DNA of 64,000 bases from Timema cristinae (taxonomy: Eukaryota; Arthropoda; Insecta; Phasmatodea; Timematidae): positions 1 through 64,000 of the forward strand of contig JBCFYV010000290.1 of the NCBI GenBank assembly GCA_039000515.1, given 5' to 3'. The notes below the pieces were generated by a model. The model was not told where the DNA came from and searched no databases. It worked only from the letters and a program-made list of their open reading frames with translations. Positions 35,291 to 46,129 of this stretch are shown here, in pieces; within the stretch, counting starts at the first letter, position 1, and the number at the start of each line of letters is the position of its first letter. The translations under genes and the position numbers were made by a program.

Positions 35291-36259
35291 TTTTTGCCCT
35301 TCTGGTAACCATTATGCTTTTATTTTCCCAAAATGGAAGTGTTATGTATTTTTGGTCTTTTAGAAGTTTAAAAACTTTCAAACCCCTTTTCTTAATTAAT
35401 GATTAATTACTAATTGAAACCATTGGCTTAATATCTATTAAGGAATTTGTTATAACAAAACAAATTTGAAGTATAATTTTATATTTGAAAAATTTCCCTA
35501 AATGGAGATTGATTTAGATCCTATGATTTTAGGCTAATATCCTACTACTACACAAATACTGTGAATACTTAGGTGCTTATATAAGGCTAGACAAGTTCCT
35601 AGATAGCTCTCCTAAAAACACCCAGTCATGCGGGACTCAAGAATTTGACGCTGCATATATTCCATAAAACATAATTGTCTATTTTAAATGTGTTGTTAAA
35701 ATATATATCATTCAAGTTGCTTCTTAATATGGATGGATTTAGGGAGATTGTTGATGATGGTCTACAAGTATATTAGGTATGTAAAATGTTCCACAACTAT
35801 TCAAATATAAAATACTTTGCAGAATTTTAAAAATAAAATATCTAACATGATACATGCTCCTTATTATTGGTTTAAAGAAAGCACAAACATAATATGAAAT
35901 TAATAATTCCCTAATGGCTTAGAAATATAAGAAAACTGTGCATAAATACTGTAAAGTAATGTAATTTTAATAAGGACTGCTAAAAAGTTAAAGTCAAAGT
36001 TAATTCCTCAACAAAGCCTAATGCCATATCATAGTTAAAAGATAGGAACTGGAACATCAACGGATCGCAAAATCTATAAAACTAATCAACCTAAATATCC
36101 CTTAACTACCACATGCATATAAAATGAACAGGCACTAAGATGCAATAAAAAAGAATAAGACATTTACACATATTATGGAAATTCAAGATAATATTTAATC
36201 CATTAGATACATTTTTATTCTTCAAAAACTAAGTTGGGATCACTGAAGCTAACTTCCTG
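35291..36259. other. AT-rich stretch without features
   Basis: Nothing beyond short AT-rich words is seen. No open frame of interest is present on either strand. Confidence 0.4.
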
Positions 36260-36271
36260 TTCAATCTAGTA

Positions 36272-36562
36272 TTATTATTATTATTATTATATTATTAGCA
36301 CCGCGTCTTACTACCCGTTTGGGTTATACGCACTTACGCTAATGTGTAATGGTAGGGTGATTGTGAGATGAAATAAAGGACCTACAGTTTAACGTGGAAT
36401 CCGAACCACGGTGGAGGCCTGGCATTCCCCACATTCACAAGATGTCTTGCCAGAGGTGAAGGAAGGGTTTGGTAATCAGATAAATCTGTGCCGGGACCGA
36501 GGATTGAACCCCGGCCGCCAGCACAGAAGTCTGACACCTTACCCCTAGACCGCCAGGTCACC
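36272..36562 (-). mobile_element. tRNA-derived SINE, second family, with 12-bp target duplication
   Basis: TTCAATCTAGTA occurs at 36260-36271 and 36563-36574. Read on the minus strand, the head GTCTAGGGGTAAGGTGTCAG (A box) and GGGGTTCAATCCTCGG (B box) is tRNA-like. The body (CACCGTGGTTCGGATTCC...) differs from the SINE at 23.4 kb. The last about 45 bases (ACGGGTAGTAAGACGCGGTG plus an AAT tail) are the same. The shared 3' end suggests that both families use the same LINE machinery. Confidence 0.88.
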
Positions 36563-36574
36563 TTCAATCTAGTA

Positions 36575-37401
36575 AATCCGGGGGAAGATAACAAGTGGCA
36601 TCAAAATGTTTAAGTGTTTGTAAATATGTGTTGTGAGCTTACTTTTATCTGTGCTTAATTTTCTACAAATATTGTTAATTATTTATTGGCATTATTATAA
36701 GATGCCCTTAATTCATACAAAATAAGGCATGTGGCTGAGAGTATCTTTGAGATTGACATTGAAAATTGTAAAATAACCTAAATGTAAACTTGGATATATA
36801 GTATATTATATATTAGGTACCTGAAAGGCCCTTGGTTTTATATTATAACCAGGTTCCATTATTTTAATTTATTAGTAAAAACACTTGATCTCAATAAAAT
36901 GTAAAAAAGTTTTATTTATAAAATAGTATTGAAATGTTTTATTATTTAAAACCTCTTTATACTCTTACACAATTTCTTTTACACACGGAAACAAAAGTTT
37001 TATATTTGTTTAATTAAAACATTCAATGGTAAAATGAAAGTATTATTCTTCATATTATAAGAATAGTTTGGTCTTTAGTCTAGGATAGTAATAAAATGTT
37101 GCCGTTGCCAATGACAATGAACAACATGAAAATACTGTGTCACTTTTGTATACATAAGTCTTGAGGAAATCACACGTTAAAATTGATGAAGACATTTATT
37201 TGTAGGCAAAATTTTGAATGCATGACATTTCATGTAGAATCAAAAATATTCATTCATAGCATGGAGGGAATGATAAATCATATGTAGGCTGAGGCAATGT
37301 AATGTGAGGATTATCAATGTGGAGAACTCTAGATGAATAAAATGAAAACCCCTTTATTTGAAAAAAAATAAATAATAATAATTATACATTGTTGTATACT
37401 C
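36575..37401. other. AT-rich stretch without features
   Basis: No gene, repeat boundary or long open frame was recognised. Confidence 0.4.
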
Positions 37402-37514
37402 CATTCACGGTAGGAATTACTCTCTGAAAGGTTTTTTTTCCTACCAATATCCTACTATATAATAGATTTCTGGTAGGGAAAAAGGCCTTTCAGAAAACAA
37501 TTCCTACGGTGAAC
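37402..37514. repeat. Fold-back (MITE-like) hairpin
   Basis: CATTCACGGTAGGAATTACT with CTGAAAGG and TTTTTTTTCCTACC pairs with GGTAGGGAAAAAGGCCTTTC ... AATTCCTACGGTGAACGG. The arms of about 45 bases enclose a loop of about 20 bases. Confidence 0.7.
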
Positions 37515-38119
37515 GGACTTTACTCTAGACTTGAAAATGTACATAGCTCGTCGCAATAAAACTGCAATTACTTGTGTTTCTTCAGTGATGCGTTGTTTCA
37601 TAATCATGACAGTGAAAAGTTTGCCGACACACTTTAGACTTATGGTATCCTTGTAAGCGCTGTTAGATCAACAAACCTAAGCAGCCAGGCTTAAAACTGA
37701 CATCACATGTAGGTGTTGGAAAAACCAGTGCTAAGTGTGAATGTAACACTTTAGTGTGGTGTGTGTGTGCTTTTGAAGAAAGTATCTGAACTTTGAATGT
37801 AGCCTTAGAAGAATACTGTCAAATTCTGGCAACAAGGAAATGGTTGGTGGGATTTAGTTGATAATTGACAGTTTGGTGTCAAGAGCATACATATACCCTG
37901 ATTTTGGTTGGAAGAACAGTAGAGAAAATTCAAAAACATATTCCTTTACAGCTAACATTGATAACATTTTACTTTATTATTTGTGTTGTTTTATAGGTAT
38001 TGATAATATCTATCAAAAGTGGCAGCTGCATATAACATGACTTTATGTATGGATATATTAAAATGTTTTAGTAACTTAATTCTACTGTTCTTCCTACCAA
38101 AATCACACTATAGCTCTGA
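37515..38119. other. AT-rich stretch before the 91-bp array
   Basis: No gene is seen. A 60-codon frame (37858-38040, plus) has no recognisable motif. Confidence 0.35.
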
Positions 38120-39032
38120 AAATAATCTACTGTTTCCTAGCCACATCACACCTTTATTTGGCGACATTGGTCTGATTGCTGAGGTAAGTTCATATTAGTG
38201 GCATACCCATAAATAATCTACTGTTTCCTAGCCACATCACACCTTTATTTGGCGACATTGGTCTGATTGCTGAGGTAAGTTCATATTAGTGGCATACCAA
38301 TAAATAACCTACTGTTTCCTAGCCACATCACACCTTTATTTGGCGACATTGGTCTGATTGCTGAGGTAAGTTCATATTAGTGGCATACCCATAAATAATC
38401 TACTGTTTCCTAGCCACATCACACCTTTATTTGGCGACATTGGTTTGATTGCTGAGGTAAGTTCATATTAGTGGCATACCCATAAATAATCTACTGTTTC
38501 CTAGCCACATCTCACCTTTATTTGGCCACATTGGTCTGATTGCTGAGGTAAGTTCATATTAGTGGCATACCCATAAATAATCTACTGTTTCCTAGCCACA
38601 TCACACCTTTATTTGGACACATTGGTCTGATTGCTGAGGTAAGTTCATATTAGTGGCATACCCATAAATAATCTACTGTTTCCTAGCCACATCACACCTT
38701 TATTTGGCGACATTGGTCTGATTGCCGAGGTAAGTTCATATTAGTGGCATACCCATAAATAATCTACTGTTTCCTAGCCACATCACAACTTTATTTGGCG
38801 ACATTGGTCTGATTGCTGAGGTAAGTTCATATTAGTGGCATACCCATAAATAATCTACTGTTTCCTAGCCATCACACACCTTTATTTGGACACATTGGTC
38901 TGATTGCTGAGGTAAGTTCATATTAGTGGCATACCCATATATAATCTACTGTTTCCTAGCCACATCACAACTTTATTTGGACACATTGGTCTGATTGCCG
39001 AGGTAAGTTCATATTAGTGGCATACCCATAAA
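38120..39032 (+). repeat. 91-bp tandem array, ten units, each exon-shaped
   Basis: CTGTTTCCTAG occurs at 38130, 38221, 38312, 38403, 38494, 38585, 38676, 38767, 38858 and 38949, always 91 bases apart. On the plus strand each unit has an acceptor-like TACTGTTTCCTAG, then 43 bases (for example 38141-38183), then a consensus donor GAG|GTAAGT. In one frame the 43 bases read HITPLFGDIGLIAE. Variation between units includes silent (GCT/GCC) and replacement changes. The same could be an ordinary minisatellite. Confidence 0.95.
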
Positions 39033-40059
39033 TTTACTTGGTGATGGGGACAAACAATCAAGGACAAAATCAAGTTTTGTAGGAAAGAGTTTTAGGGGCC
39101 ACTACCCTTTAATCGCCAAAGTCCAAGAAAATTTATAAATACTTGATGCCTCTAGAATCTATTTGGAGTTCTTTTCACGGTAAGTTAGGGAAACTATTTA
39201 TGTAATATAAGTTCTGTAAATTACTTTGTTTTTCAGTTTTGTCTGTAGCATTAGTAAAAAAAAATTAAACGTTCTAAATTCTTTGGTGCATTAATAAAGG
39301 CTGAAGAATTTTTTGAAGTTATACTTCTTTAGGCGCGTTATGAAAAAATGATGAGAGTGAAATTTTAAGATGCGCGCGCATCACTGTAACACAAAAGTAA
39401 CAGGTTGAAGGTAGACCGCTCATTAAGTCTCGAAAAAAAAAGCTACCAACAAAATAGAAATAGAACCTCTGTTAGTCGCGCATGTTGGTACGCTCGTCGC
39501 CTCTGATCACTGTTTTCATATATATAATATTTATCCACATGTTTCTAGTTTCTACATTCACAACACGTGTTTTAGTTTCATACAAGTGTGAATTATATAT
39601 GTGCTAATAAATTATATTCAGTAGTGATTTAAATTGAATATTTTGATTAATATTATTTACTATTCGTAAATATTAGTGAAAAAAATTGTGCTTATAGACT
39701 TTTTCAAGTGCTCCAATATAATTGAGGTTAACTATTCGTATGTATTATTTATTGATATAAATTAAAATATTATTATTTAACATAATTAATACTAAATATG
39801 ATCATTTTATTGTAATTAATTATTTGCATGCAATTAAAAACTATTTTTTAATGATGCCAAAGAAGAATAACTTCTCGCGCGCGTATATAAGTACACACAC
39901 CCATTTTTAAATATGTTTAAAAAGGGAGTTTTATTTGGAACTTGAAAAATATTTCAATGACATTTGTTCTTCATAAATTAGCTGATTAGCTTTATAAACA
40001 GTATAAATATTGCAGTATTAATTAAAATTACTATATCAAAACTATATCTCTATAAGGAA
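39033..40059. other. AT-rich stretch after the 91-bp array
   Basis: No gene is recognised. A donor-like GGTAAGTTAGG at 39179 follows a short open patch. It is too little to call an exon. Confidence 0.35.
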
Positions 40060-40091
40060 AACCTCTTTTCGCTTTATGAGGTAATTGTAAT

Positions 40092-40305
40092 ATATTTGGA
40101 AGAAGGTATAGGAAAGGTGGTTAAAAACATATAAAAGGGACAAACACAATATGAATTTTACAATAAAAGGAACACAGTTCGCAGCAATGTAAAGTGTGAA
40201 CTGTGTTTTTCTTTTCATTGTAAAGGCCATACTGTGTTTGTCCCGTTTATATGTTTTTAACCACCTTTCCTATACCTTCTTCCAAACATAATATACCAAA
40301 ACTAT
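40092..40305. repeat. Palindromic pair of SINE-like tails
   Basis: TTTGGAAGAAGGTATAGGAAAGGTGG at about 40096-40121 and the matching CCACCTTTCCTATACCTTCTTCCAAA near 40260-40290 form long inverted arms. They also share GGGACAAACACA/TGTGTTTGTCCC. Each arm matches the 3' part of the elements at 52.7, 53.7 and 56.7 kb, so this looks like two such tails joined head to head. Confidence 0.75.
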
Positions 40306-40831
40306 GATTTTTGTACCTTTCCAATTGATAATTTCAAGGGTACTTCTCATGCAGCCATAAATTTGACTCATTTCAGAGCTCTACATTTTATTTATGTGAT
40401 TTCAGTTTTTATTAAGATTGTTTGGGGTTTGAAACAGAAATAACTTGTTTATCCCCCTTCAAGTTTAAAGTGTATGTCTGCAAATCTTCCACCATCATGA
40501 ATTGGAAACAATACTTCACTCAAGAAAGTCAAGTGAAGCAGTTTTATTGTGATTAATTATGGGACACTTTAAGTATTAAAGAACATTAATGTATCAGTGG
40601 AGGCCATTTAAAATGTTATTTAAAAAAAACATCAGTACAGAATAAAAAAATTCATTTTATGTTTTTTTTAACCAGAAGATGTTTTCTATTGATTCAATCC
40701 AAAATATCACTAAGAAAACCATTTTTCTTTGCCACATCATGTATGTATGGAATGTTTCAGCTTTATATAAAATTCTTAAAATAAGCCTAGGTGTTATAGT
40801 TGTCTTAATGCACTTGTTTCGTGTTGAGCCA

Positions 40832-41030
40832 GACTGCAGAGGACAGGGAGAATGAGGTTCAAACCTTGGTCGGGTGAACTATTTTTTTCCCTCCTTTCCA
40901 TAAATGGTTTTCCACTCTCCTTCCACGCCAATGCGTGTTCACTTCCTCTAAGTTCAACCTACTTAATTCCTAATCAATTAGCGTAATTAGTACTTTAGCG
41001 TACTTGAGTGTATTTTAAATACAAATTACC
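40832..41030 (+). mobile_element. Degenerate tRNA-derived SINE
   Basis: A B-box-like GAGGTTCAAACCTTGGTCGG is followed by the body words GTTTTCCACTCTCC, TTCACTTCCTCT and AATTAGTACTTTA found in the SINE at 23.4 kb. The 3' tail is eroded. Confidence 0.65.
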
Positions 41031-41214
41031 TTTTTTCCTTTAGTATTTGTATGAATTTACTTTTAAAATAGTATTTTTGTGATTTTTATATTTTAATTAA
41101 TAATTACAATAAAACTACTGGTTATTAATTCAGGTTTAGATTATAATCAAAACATAGTACAAAATATATTTTTACAAATAATAGCTTAAGACCTAGTCAA
41201 CACAATTCAATTGG

Positions 41215-41292
41215 TTAAACCCACGGTTCCCAACCGTCCCAAGACATCCCTAGAAGGTGATAATCTGTTGCTTGGTCCAAAAGACAATCCAC
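41215..41292 (-). CDS. PRKDC: DNA-PKcs last exon (FATC domain)
   Basis: This 78-base exon begins after TTGTGCAG (acceptor AG at 41294-41293) with GTG and reads [20 protein letters not shown], then WEPWV and TAA (41217-41215). It is the FATC tail that closes PI3K-like kinases and is needed for kinase activity. Human DNA-PKcs ends with the same DQATD...LG..W.GWEPW pattern. The exon is in phase 0 with the upstream exon, which ends at CAG. A variant polyadenylation signal ATTAAA lies about 120 bases downstream (41097-41092); this use is inferred. Confidence 0.95.
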   Translation of the reverse strand: MDCLLDQATDYHLLGMSWDGWEPWV

Positions 41293-41362
41293 CTGCACAA
41301 ATAAACAAACAAATCAGAAATAACAAATGAATGGAAAGTCACCAATGGTACCATAATCTATA

Positions 41363-41880
41363 CAAGTGGTTCTCAAACTTTTTCAGATGACGCCCCCCTT
41401 AGCAGATCATACAATTCCTCCACACCCTCATTTCTGGAATGATTATTAATAAATCTTATAAAAATTTTGTTTTCTAAGCATTTCTTTATTTTATACAAAA
41501 ATCAATGTAATAATGACAGTATGAACATATTTGTTTTTATCAGTTATTAAATATTGGGTTTTATGTCTGAGAGAGCACTCAGAAAACAGCTTTCCAATTA
41601 AGTCAACAATGTTTTTATGAGTCAGGAATTGCAACAATAGTAGCTGAGGGGTGAATCTGATGCTTGCGGGCTTGAGAATAAATATGTGCATGCACACAAG
41701 TATCTTACTTTTAGTGGGTCACATAATAAGATGAATTAGAACTGGTCAGTGGTGCCAATACTACAAGAAATAATTATCTTACTTTGGAAAAGGAATTGAA
41801 ATAAAAAATGTCTTCAACTCTAAGATGATTTTTAATATTATTTCCTAGGTGTTCCACGCCCCCCAGGTTGTGAACCACTG
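41363..41880. mobile_element. hAT-like MITE in the last PRKDC intron
   Basis: The left end CAAGTGGTTCTCAAACTTTT with GACGCCCCCC is matched inverted by CACGCCCCCCAGGTTGTGAACCACTG at the right. Ends of the type CAGTGGTTCTCAAC are characteristic of hAT derivatives. The flanks AATCTATA and GTCTATAA suggest a decayed 8-bp duplication. The roughly 520-base interior shows no transposase motif. Confidence 0.7.
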
Positions 41881-41999
41881 GTCTATAATATAATTGTTGC
41901 AGCTTATATAGTAGAAAAAGTTTCACATCCATTGAAACAAAAATATAGTTTTTATAATTTGACATTTTGCCTTTATCAGACAAGCGGGAAAAAAGAGAA

Positions 42000-42950
42000 G
42001 AAAACCATTATGTAAAAAAGGGTGTTTACTGAAATACCGGTGTGGTGTGTAAACCAAATTTCACGACTTTTTAATGACTTACACATACATATTCATGACC
42101 AAAAAAAAAGTAGTCTATACAGTGATTTACAACTTTTTATTCAAAGCAAATATTAGTATGTAACATATTCAACTTATGGATAAAAATATAAAGTAAAAGA
42201 GTATTTATATGTTATAAACTGAATTAATCAAGTCTTTCTTTGCTCAAACTGTGGGTTTTCAATGTTTCTTAAACAGCTGGATTTTTTTGTATCTCATTAG
42301 CTCTTTTTCACCACGTTTGCTTCCAGTGGAGCTAGTTTGGCTGTAGATATCAACTCTTCAAGAGCACATTTAAAATGAGATTCTGCTATTGAACTCAATT
42401 CAACTTCAGGTGACAAAGATGATGCTCCTCTGACAATTTGTTTGTGCAAAGGTGATTTTATGTTTAGTTTGTTTTACATTGTGACTGAAAAGTCTGCAAT
42501 CTTTCCTAAAAGTGAGAACATCTATTTCATTTCCCTGAAGTAGTTGTAAATTTAAGCTAATTTTGAGCAAAGTATATAAAAATATTATTCATACCTGCAC
42601 ATTGAACTTGGCTTACAAAAATCCACGACCTAAAAGATAATTTCATGACTTTTGTGACCAGTACAACACTAGAACTAACCTATTTCATTTGGGTGGGATG
42701 GGGGAAGGAACTGTTATTGGAGTAAAATAAAATGTATCACATCTTTTTCTGTTTTAAACTTGACAGGTTCCTAGTTAATGCTAATTATTTATTATAAATA
42801 ATGTTTGTCCCTGCTATAGCCTGGAGTCTATGATCCCGGTTTGATATTACCAACACTTGCTCTAAACTATAATAATCCTTACACCTGTTTATGTTACTGT
42901 TATAGGTTTTTACTTGGTTAACATAATATTTTACATTTATACTTGTTACA
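42000..42950 (-). other. PRKDC intron sequence with a coding-like patch
   Basis: On the minus strand about 42460-42302 is open for some 50 codons (SPLHKQIVRGASSLSPEVEL ... CALEELISTAKLAPLEANVV). No splice pattern fits and the family is unknown to me. It may be a transposase remnant. The rest is AT-rich intron. Confidence 0.3.
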
Positions 42951-43073
42951 AGGTGTGCCAGTTAAGTAAAGGTACAAATATTGTAAGCATTTACAAAAAT
43001 GTTTACTAAAATTTTACTAAACATTACTTCCATATGCCTAACTTTATTTTCCCACATTTTCACTGCCATCGTC

Positions 43074-43124
43074 ATAATCATAATCATAATCATAATCATA
43101 ATCATAATCATAATCATAATCATA

Positions 43125-43156
<32 letters not shown>

Positions 43157-43158
43157 CA
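43074..43158. repeat. (ATAATC)n/(ATC)n microsatellite
   Basis: About eleven ATAATC units grade into ATC units at 43143-43158. The array adjoins the mariner relic, at the place where a Phe-Asp-acidic segment follows the last catalytic region. Confidence 0.95.
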
Positions 43159-43600
43159 AATTTTTCACACTCAAATATTTCTTCAGGTGAAGAAACAAGT
43201 GAAACTCACCATATGAAAGTTCTATACTATTTGGCAAATGATCCAAAACACCCCACTTAGCATCTCAGTGACACTTGAGGTGTGGGCCCCAGCATTGTCC
43301 TAGAGCAGGCAGACACCATCTCTCAACATTACCCTCCTTGTTTGTTGTGAACATCACTTCTACCTTCCAAGAATTCATGGCATCACTTTGTCACAGTTTA
43401 TCGATTCATAATGTTACCATAAAAAGCAAAATTTGTTTGAATTTCTGCTGGGTACTTACCTTCTGCATTCAGAAAACTTTTCATAAACCAAACTACCCAT
43501 TTGGCGAGATTTGGGATTATCGCTTCCATTTTGATAATGTTTTCACTCAAACAAAAGTTATTCTCGTACTGCCCAACCAAAGCGAAAAACAATCCAAAAG
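43150..43600 (-). pseudogene. Mariner transposase relic with internal deletion
   Basis: The minus strand starts with the N-terminal helix-turn-helix region (FMKSFLNAEGKYPAEIQTNF, YGNIMNR, then TVTKWCHEFLEGRSDVHNKQ). It jumps directly to the C-terminal catalytic part: DNAGAHTSSVTEML, then after a frame change DHLPNSIELSYGEFHLFLHL-KKYL. In intact mariners that last segment is the HPPYSPDLAPSDFHLF region carrying the third catalytic Asp; here the Asp position is Gly. The central part with the first Asp is missing. The element lies within a PRKDC intron, in the gene's own orientation. Confidence 0.8.
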
Positions 43601-43823
43601 GATCAAGGTCAACACCAGTCTATTCCCAACAAGTATTTAAACTTCCCCTAGTGGCTTAGACACAATGTAGCGTTACTGTCCGGACAAGCCTTGTAATATT
43701 AGATAAACTGTCATTATAACACTTATCTAATGTTCATTGGATTTTCATACTTGATACTAATTCCATATATTTTTTACTGCTGGTAACTGCTAAGAAAGTA
43801 ATTTCCTTCATATTGGTTTTTTT

Positions 43824-44075
43824 TAGCACCACGTTTTACTACTCGTTCGAGGTGTATTCCTATGTACTAATTACACTAATATGTTAGACATTAGGAAGGT
43901 TGAATTAATCTAGAAAAGGTGTGCTCACATTTGCGTGGTAGGAGAGTGGAAAAACCATTTAGGAAAAAAAAAAAAATCACATTCAGTACACCTGACTGGG
44001 ATCGAACCACGACCTCCCTGTCTTCAGAAGTCTATTCTACTGTGAGAGACCATGCGGCCACTGAATAGCGGGTCT
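43824..44075 (-). mobile_element. tRNA-derived SINE in a PRKDC intron
   Basis: It matches the SINE at 23.4 kb on the same strand: tail AGCACCACGTTTTACTACTCGTTCGAGG, body TGCGTGGTAGGAGAGTGGAAAAACC, then the B box as CTGGGATCGAACCACGACC. No clear target duplication was read. Confidence 0.75.
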
Positions 44076-44290
44076 TATTACTCTTAGTTCTTGCTTCAGG
44101 TTAGGCAGGAACAAGCAGTATTTTTTAAGCAGTATAGCATATTGTATTTTATGTATAAACCCTGTTCACTCTGAAAGGTTTAATTATTGCCTTGACTGAT
44201 TATTTAAGCTATACCATAGTGGAGCAAAGAAACGTAAGCCTGCTACCTTAAAGACTCAGGTTTGAAATTATGATCTGCAACCATTGCTAG

Positions 44291-44323
<33 letters not shown>
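44291..44323. repeat. (CA)n microsatellite overlapping a PRKDC splice donor
   Basis: About fifteen CA units. On the coding strand the run is (GT)n, and its first GT is the donor of the exon ending at 44324 (CAG|GTGTGTGTG). Confidence 0.95.
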
Positions 44324-44325
<2 letters not shown>

Positions 44326-44543
44326 GTTTTTCTGGTGTTAAGTTCATATCAGGAAGCTTTGCTCGTATATTGTGTTCTGCATCTCCTCTTGCAACTTCCA
44401 AGATTTTCTTCAAAGCAACAGAGCTGCTCATAATTCCTGTTTGGAGTTCTTCCTCTGTTATAGCAGCCGGATTAGCTCCTTCAAACTTCTTACGAGCCAA
44501 GGAGACCTTTTGCCGTGGAAACCAACTATCTTCATCCACCTTC
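44324..44543 (-). CDS. PRKDC: DNA-PKcs penultimate exon
   Basis: The 220-base exon follows GGTTTCAG (acceptor at 44545-44544) and ends TGAAAAACAG before the GT donor. It reads KVDEDSWFPRQKVSLARKKF, then EGANPAAITEEELQTG, EVARGDAEHNIRAKLPD and LTPEKQ. The human protein has the same W-PRQK, GANPA-IT--EL and VARG---HNIRA spacing just before the FATC tail. The first base completes a CA|G codon from the upstream exon. This segment links the kinase C-lobe to FATC. Confidence 0.95.
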
Positions 44544-45070
44544 CTGAAACCTATACCAGATAATTACTATGTTAATATATAAAACAATGATGATGAGGTT
44601 TACAAACTGTAATTGTTAATAATTTGGAGAGAATTGGTAAACACATTATTCTAGGTTCGATATTGTTATCATCTCAATAAACCACCTCTTATAATTATTA
44701 TTCTTCATAATAACTTTTATACTACATATAACCTTAAATTGTTTATATATACATTTTAATTATTTTATTATTAGGTTTAATAATTTTTCTACACATTATA
44801 TTATATTATATTATAGTCTCAAGGAGTGTATGGGATTCCAAACGTTCAGGAAAATGTCAAGAATTCATTTATTTCCTTGGGTCAAGCCGGATAAGATATT
44901 TCCCCCAAAAACATAGGTGAGAAACAAATCACGCTTTGTGTTCTAGCAGTTACTGACTCATCTCTGATAATCTCTTTTGTAGAAAGTCGTCTTCTTTGTT
45001 CTGTAGTGAACTTAAGGTTGGTGGGGGTATTTATTTTAACACTTGTGCAAAGAGATTGTTACATTACGTT
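44544..45070. other. PRKDC intron, AT-rich
   Basis: No gene is seen. A short (TTATA)n run lies at about 44798-44815. Confidence 0.4.
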
Positions 45071-45240
45071 TCTTCAGCCCCTCGTTGGAATGCTATTTGT
45101 TACACTTTTCGCGTTCCGCCCCTCGTTGGACGCCATTTGTTACACTTTTATATTGTTCAGCCCCTCGTTGGACGTCATTTATTACACTTCGTAATATTTT
45201 TGATTATAAATGCCCCACGTTGTGTCGCTATTTGCTATAT
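45071..45240. repeat. Imperfect tandem repeat of GCCCCTCGTTGGA units
   Basis: GCCCCTCGTTGGANGYCATTT-type units start at 45077, 45118, 45160 and 45212 (GCCCCACGTTGTG). Spacing is 41, 42 and 52 bases. The GTTGGACGCCATTTGTTACA word resembles LTR-retrotransposon boundary sequence. That likeness is an inference. Confidence 0.75.
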
Positions 45241-46129
45241 TACATAACAGAGTCATTTAAGAGTCACTCCGTAAATCATTATTTCTATTACGCAACTATG
45301 TGCTTTACTTATAATGCCTCGTTCCTTATCATTAGACTTTAATAAATGATAATATATCACATAAAGTTTGATATCTGTTTATTCTTTAAATTGAAATCAT
45401 ATTGTTATTAATATTTTCTAATCGAAACACGATCATGTAGAGGGCCTAGCAACTTATAATCACTGATCGCTTAAAGCACGTCCATTCAAGACCACGACTG
45501 ATTGCACAGTGAAAATACGGTGTTTCAAAAAGTCACATATATCTGAGTTCAATAGAAGCTTCTCGAAGGAATCTTCCTAACGGTAAATTACACACCTACA
45601 AATTCAGAAAGAAAAATACCTATTGCGTTTGGATGTTTCTCGAAGAGGAAATACTTTAAAAGATGTTAACATTTCTTAAGCTTAGCTCCAGTAGATGCTG
45701 CCATCTTACCACGAGGCGCGAACTAACTAGTAAATAATTTAGAGGAAGACGTGATTTAAGCGCCACGTAATAGGTTGTAAAATTTAAATAAAGTAAAATA
45801 TGTTTAATTATATGTAAAATATTTTTGAATATATGAATAATTAGAATGATAAATGGTCAATGCTTTCAAATACTCCTTAGGGTCAATCTATTGCATTACA
45901 AGATGCATTTTGTGATTTGTCTATCAACAATTATTTATGTTCAGCAAGCGAGAGAGTTTGATAGAGTTAGAGGACAGAGATCTACTCTACCATATTTTTG
46001 GGCACAGACATGAGGTGAGGTGGGGACAGGAAGAAAGATGCTTGACAAGGTCAGCCATTTATGGGTGATCAAGAAAGGGAGTTAAGATTGATAGGGTTTC
46101 AATTTTCAAATAAAATAATTTCTATCAAA
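45241..46129. other. PRKDC intron without features
   Basis: No open frame or repeat boundary is recognised on either strand. Confidence 0.4.

Noticed and set aside
35200..35406. Asn-rich or Ile-rich frames
   Set aside because: Translation of the AAT microsatellite.
37858..38040. 60-codon plus-strand frame
   Set aside because: No motif, AT-rich composition, no splice context.
38120..39032. CRISPR-like array
   Set aside because: Units are contiguous near-identical 91-mers with no unique spacers, in a eukaryotic genome.
41491..41983. Two 68-69-codon minus-strand frames near the last PRKDC intron
   Set aside because: They lie in or across the hAT-like MITE and show no PRKDC homology or splice sites.
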